Shown piece after piece: positions 4,655 to 5,260 of a stretch of 5,260 nt of DNA. Within the stretch, counting starts at the first letter, position 1, and each line of letters starts with the position of its first letter. The notes under the pieces were generated by a model. It did not search any database and was not told where the DNA came from. It saw only the letters and a program-made list of their open reading frames with translations. Position numbers and translations under genes: made by a program. Source of the stretch: Desulfuromonadaceae bacterium (GTDB lineage: Bacteria > Desulfobacterota > Desulfuromonadia > Desulfuromonadales > Syntrophotaleaceae); NCBI GenBank assembly GCA_021107335.1, contig JAIOSZ010000251.1, positions 1 through 5,260 on the forward strand. Direction: 5' to 3'.

Positions 4655-5260
4655 TCAGCTTTCCTTAAACTTTGTCATGAAGTGGTGTGCTGTATCCATC
4701 ATCTCCGGTGACCCTGTAAAGAAGGGAACGCGTTGATGTAATTCAGTTGGTTTCAGGTCAAGAATTGGATTGTAACCATCGGTAGCTCGCGCACCAGCTT
4801 GCTCTGCTAAGAAGGCAATTGGATTGCATTCATATAGTAAGCGTAATTTACCTAATGGTGCCTGTGCCGTTTGAGGGTAAATATAGATCCCTCCTTTCAC
4901 TAAGTTACGGTGGAAGTCAGCAACTAAGGAACCAATGTAACGAGAAGTATAGGGGCGGTTTGTTGATTCCTCTTCTTCTTGGCAATATTTTAGGTATTTT
5001 TTCACTCCTAATGGGAATTTGTTGTAATTACCTTCATTGATTGAATAAATCTTACCGGTTTTCGGGATTGTAAGAGATTCATGGGATAGGCAGAACACTC
5101 CAATCGATGGGTCATACGTGAAACCATGAACACCATTACCAGTAGTAAAAACAAGCATGGTTGAAGAACCATATATCACATAACCTGCTGCGACCTGTTT
5201 ACGGCCTACTTGTAAGAAATCTTCCATTTCTACGGGACCACCAATAGGAGATACTCGGCG
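4655..5260 (-). CDS. fbp: Fructose-1,6-bisphosphatase class I, C-terminal part (cut by window edge)
   Basis: The frame enters at the right edge as [17 protein letters not shown] and runs 201 codons to TGA at 4657-4655; the N-terminal third or more of the enzyme (usually about 310-340 residues) lies outside. The enzyme removes the 1-phosphate from fructose 1,6-bisphosphate in gluconeogenesis, using Mg2+. Visible hallmarks are [16 protein letters not shown], the substrate-contact segment [14 protein letters not shown] (Arg and Tyr equivalent to mammalian 243/244), [11 protein letters not shown] (Lys274 and the metal ligand Glu280 in mammalian numbering), and the closing [14 protein letters not shown]. 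The internal Met in VEMEDF is not the start, since conserved family sequence continues upstream of it. The GC content of sampled lines is near 40%, lower than in efp-epmA, and from memory the sequence resembles Bacteroidetes enzymes ([23 protein letters not shown]), which hints at transfer. It is convergent with epmA and shares the terminator at 4497-4530. Confidence 0.95.
   Translation of the reverse strand, partial: RRVSPIGGPVEMEDFLQVGRKQVAAGYVIYGSSTMLVFTTGNGVHGFTYDPSIGVFCLSHESLTIPKTGKIYSINEGNYNKFPLGVKKYLKYCQEEEESTNRPYTSRYIGSLVADFHRNLVKGGIYIYPQTAQAPLGKLRLLYECNPIAFLAEQAGARATDGYNPILDLKPTELHQRVPFFTGSPEMMDTAHHFMTKFKES

Noticed and set aside
4655..4657. TGA at the end of the fructose-bisphosphatase as a selenocysteine codon
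   Set aside because: The enzyme family normally ends at this position and no SECIS-like hairpin directly follows.
1..5260. CRISPR array, tRNA, rRNA or insertion sequence
   Set aside because: No regularly spaced repeats, no cloverleaf with a CCA-like acceptor stem, and no transposase motifs or terminal inverted repeats were seen.

Overview
The window reads as chromosomal DNA from a Gram-negative bacterium, most likely a proteobacterium. The main support is an EF-P gene followed directly by an EpmA-type lysyl-tRNA synthetase paralogue, a pairing known mainly from proteobacteria. A Desulfuromonas/Geobacter-like host is my impression from memory and is not proven by anything here. Base composition is uneven. 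Sampled lines are above 60% GC in the nitroreductase, roughly 50-55% in efp-epmA, and nearer 40% in the edge genes (the tetR start and the fructose-bisphosphatase).

Layout, left to right. Positions 1-162 (minus) hold the DNA-binding N-terminus of a TetR-family repressor, cut by the window edge. It is preceded by a promoter-like sequence containing a palindromic operator candidate. Positions 331-891 (plus) encode a small nitroreductase-family flavoprotein. Six bases later begins a membrane-anchored metallophosphoesterase that is broken in three ways: the first metal-binding motif (DxH) is absent, an in-frame amber codon lies at 1549, and a frameshift lies near 1765-1775. Its recognisable C-terminus ends at 1876. 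A short repeat-like stretch and a strong hairpin separate it from an unrecognised three-helix membrane protein on the minus strand (1968-2321).

The interval 2322-2706 ahead of efp is not empty. It has an 81-codon open frame without a good start, a 29-codon ORF with a strong ribosome binding site whose stop lies just before the efp start, and a terminator-like hairpin inside that ORF. Then come efp (2707-3270) and epmA (3277-4188), a two-gene unit in which EpmA would attach (R)-beta-lysine to Lys32 of EF-P, helping ribosomes through polyproline stretches. The aminomutase EpmB that makes beta-lysine is not visible in the window.

Positions 4189-4496 lack a convincing gene but contain a consensus -35 box, several hairpins and, at the end, a strong terminator (4497-4530). 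This could be a small RNA gene or simply the efp-epmA 3' region. The right end is the C-terminal part of a class I fructose-1,6-bisphosphatase on the minus strand (4655 to beyond the edge), convergent with epmA, with a 30-codon ORF between its stop and the shared terminator. I did not find a clear new multi-gene system. The most worthwhile leads are the efp leader, the candidate RNA at 4230-4530 and the multiply damaged phosphoesterase.
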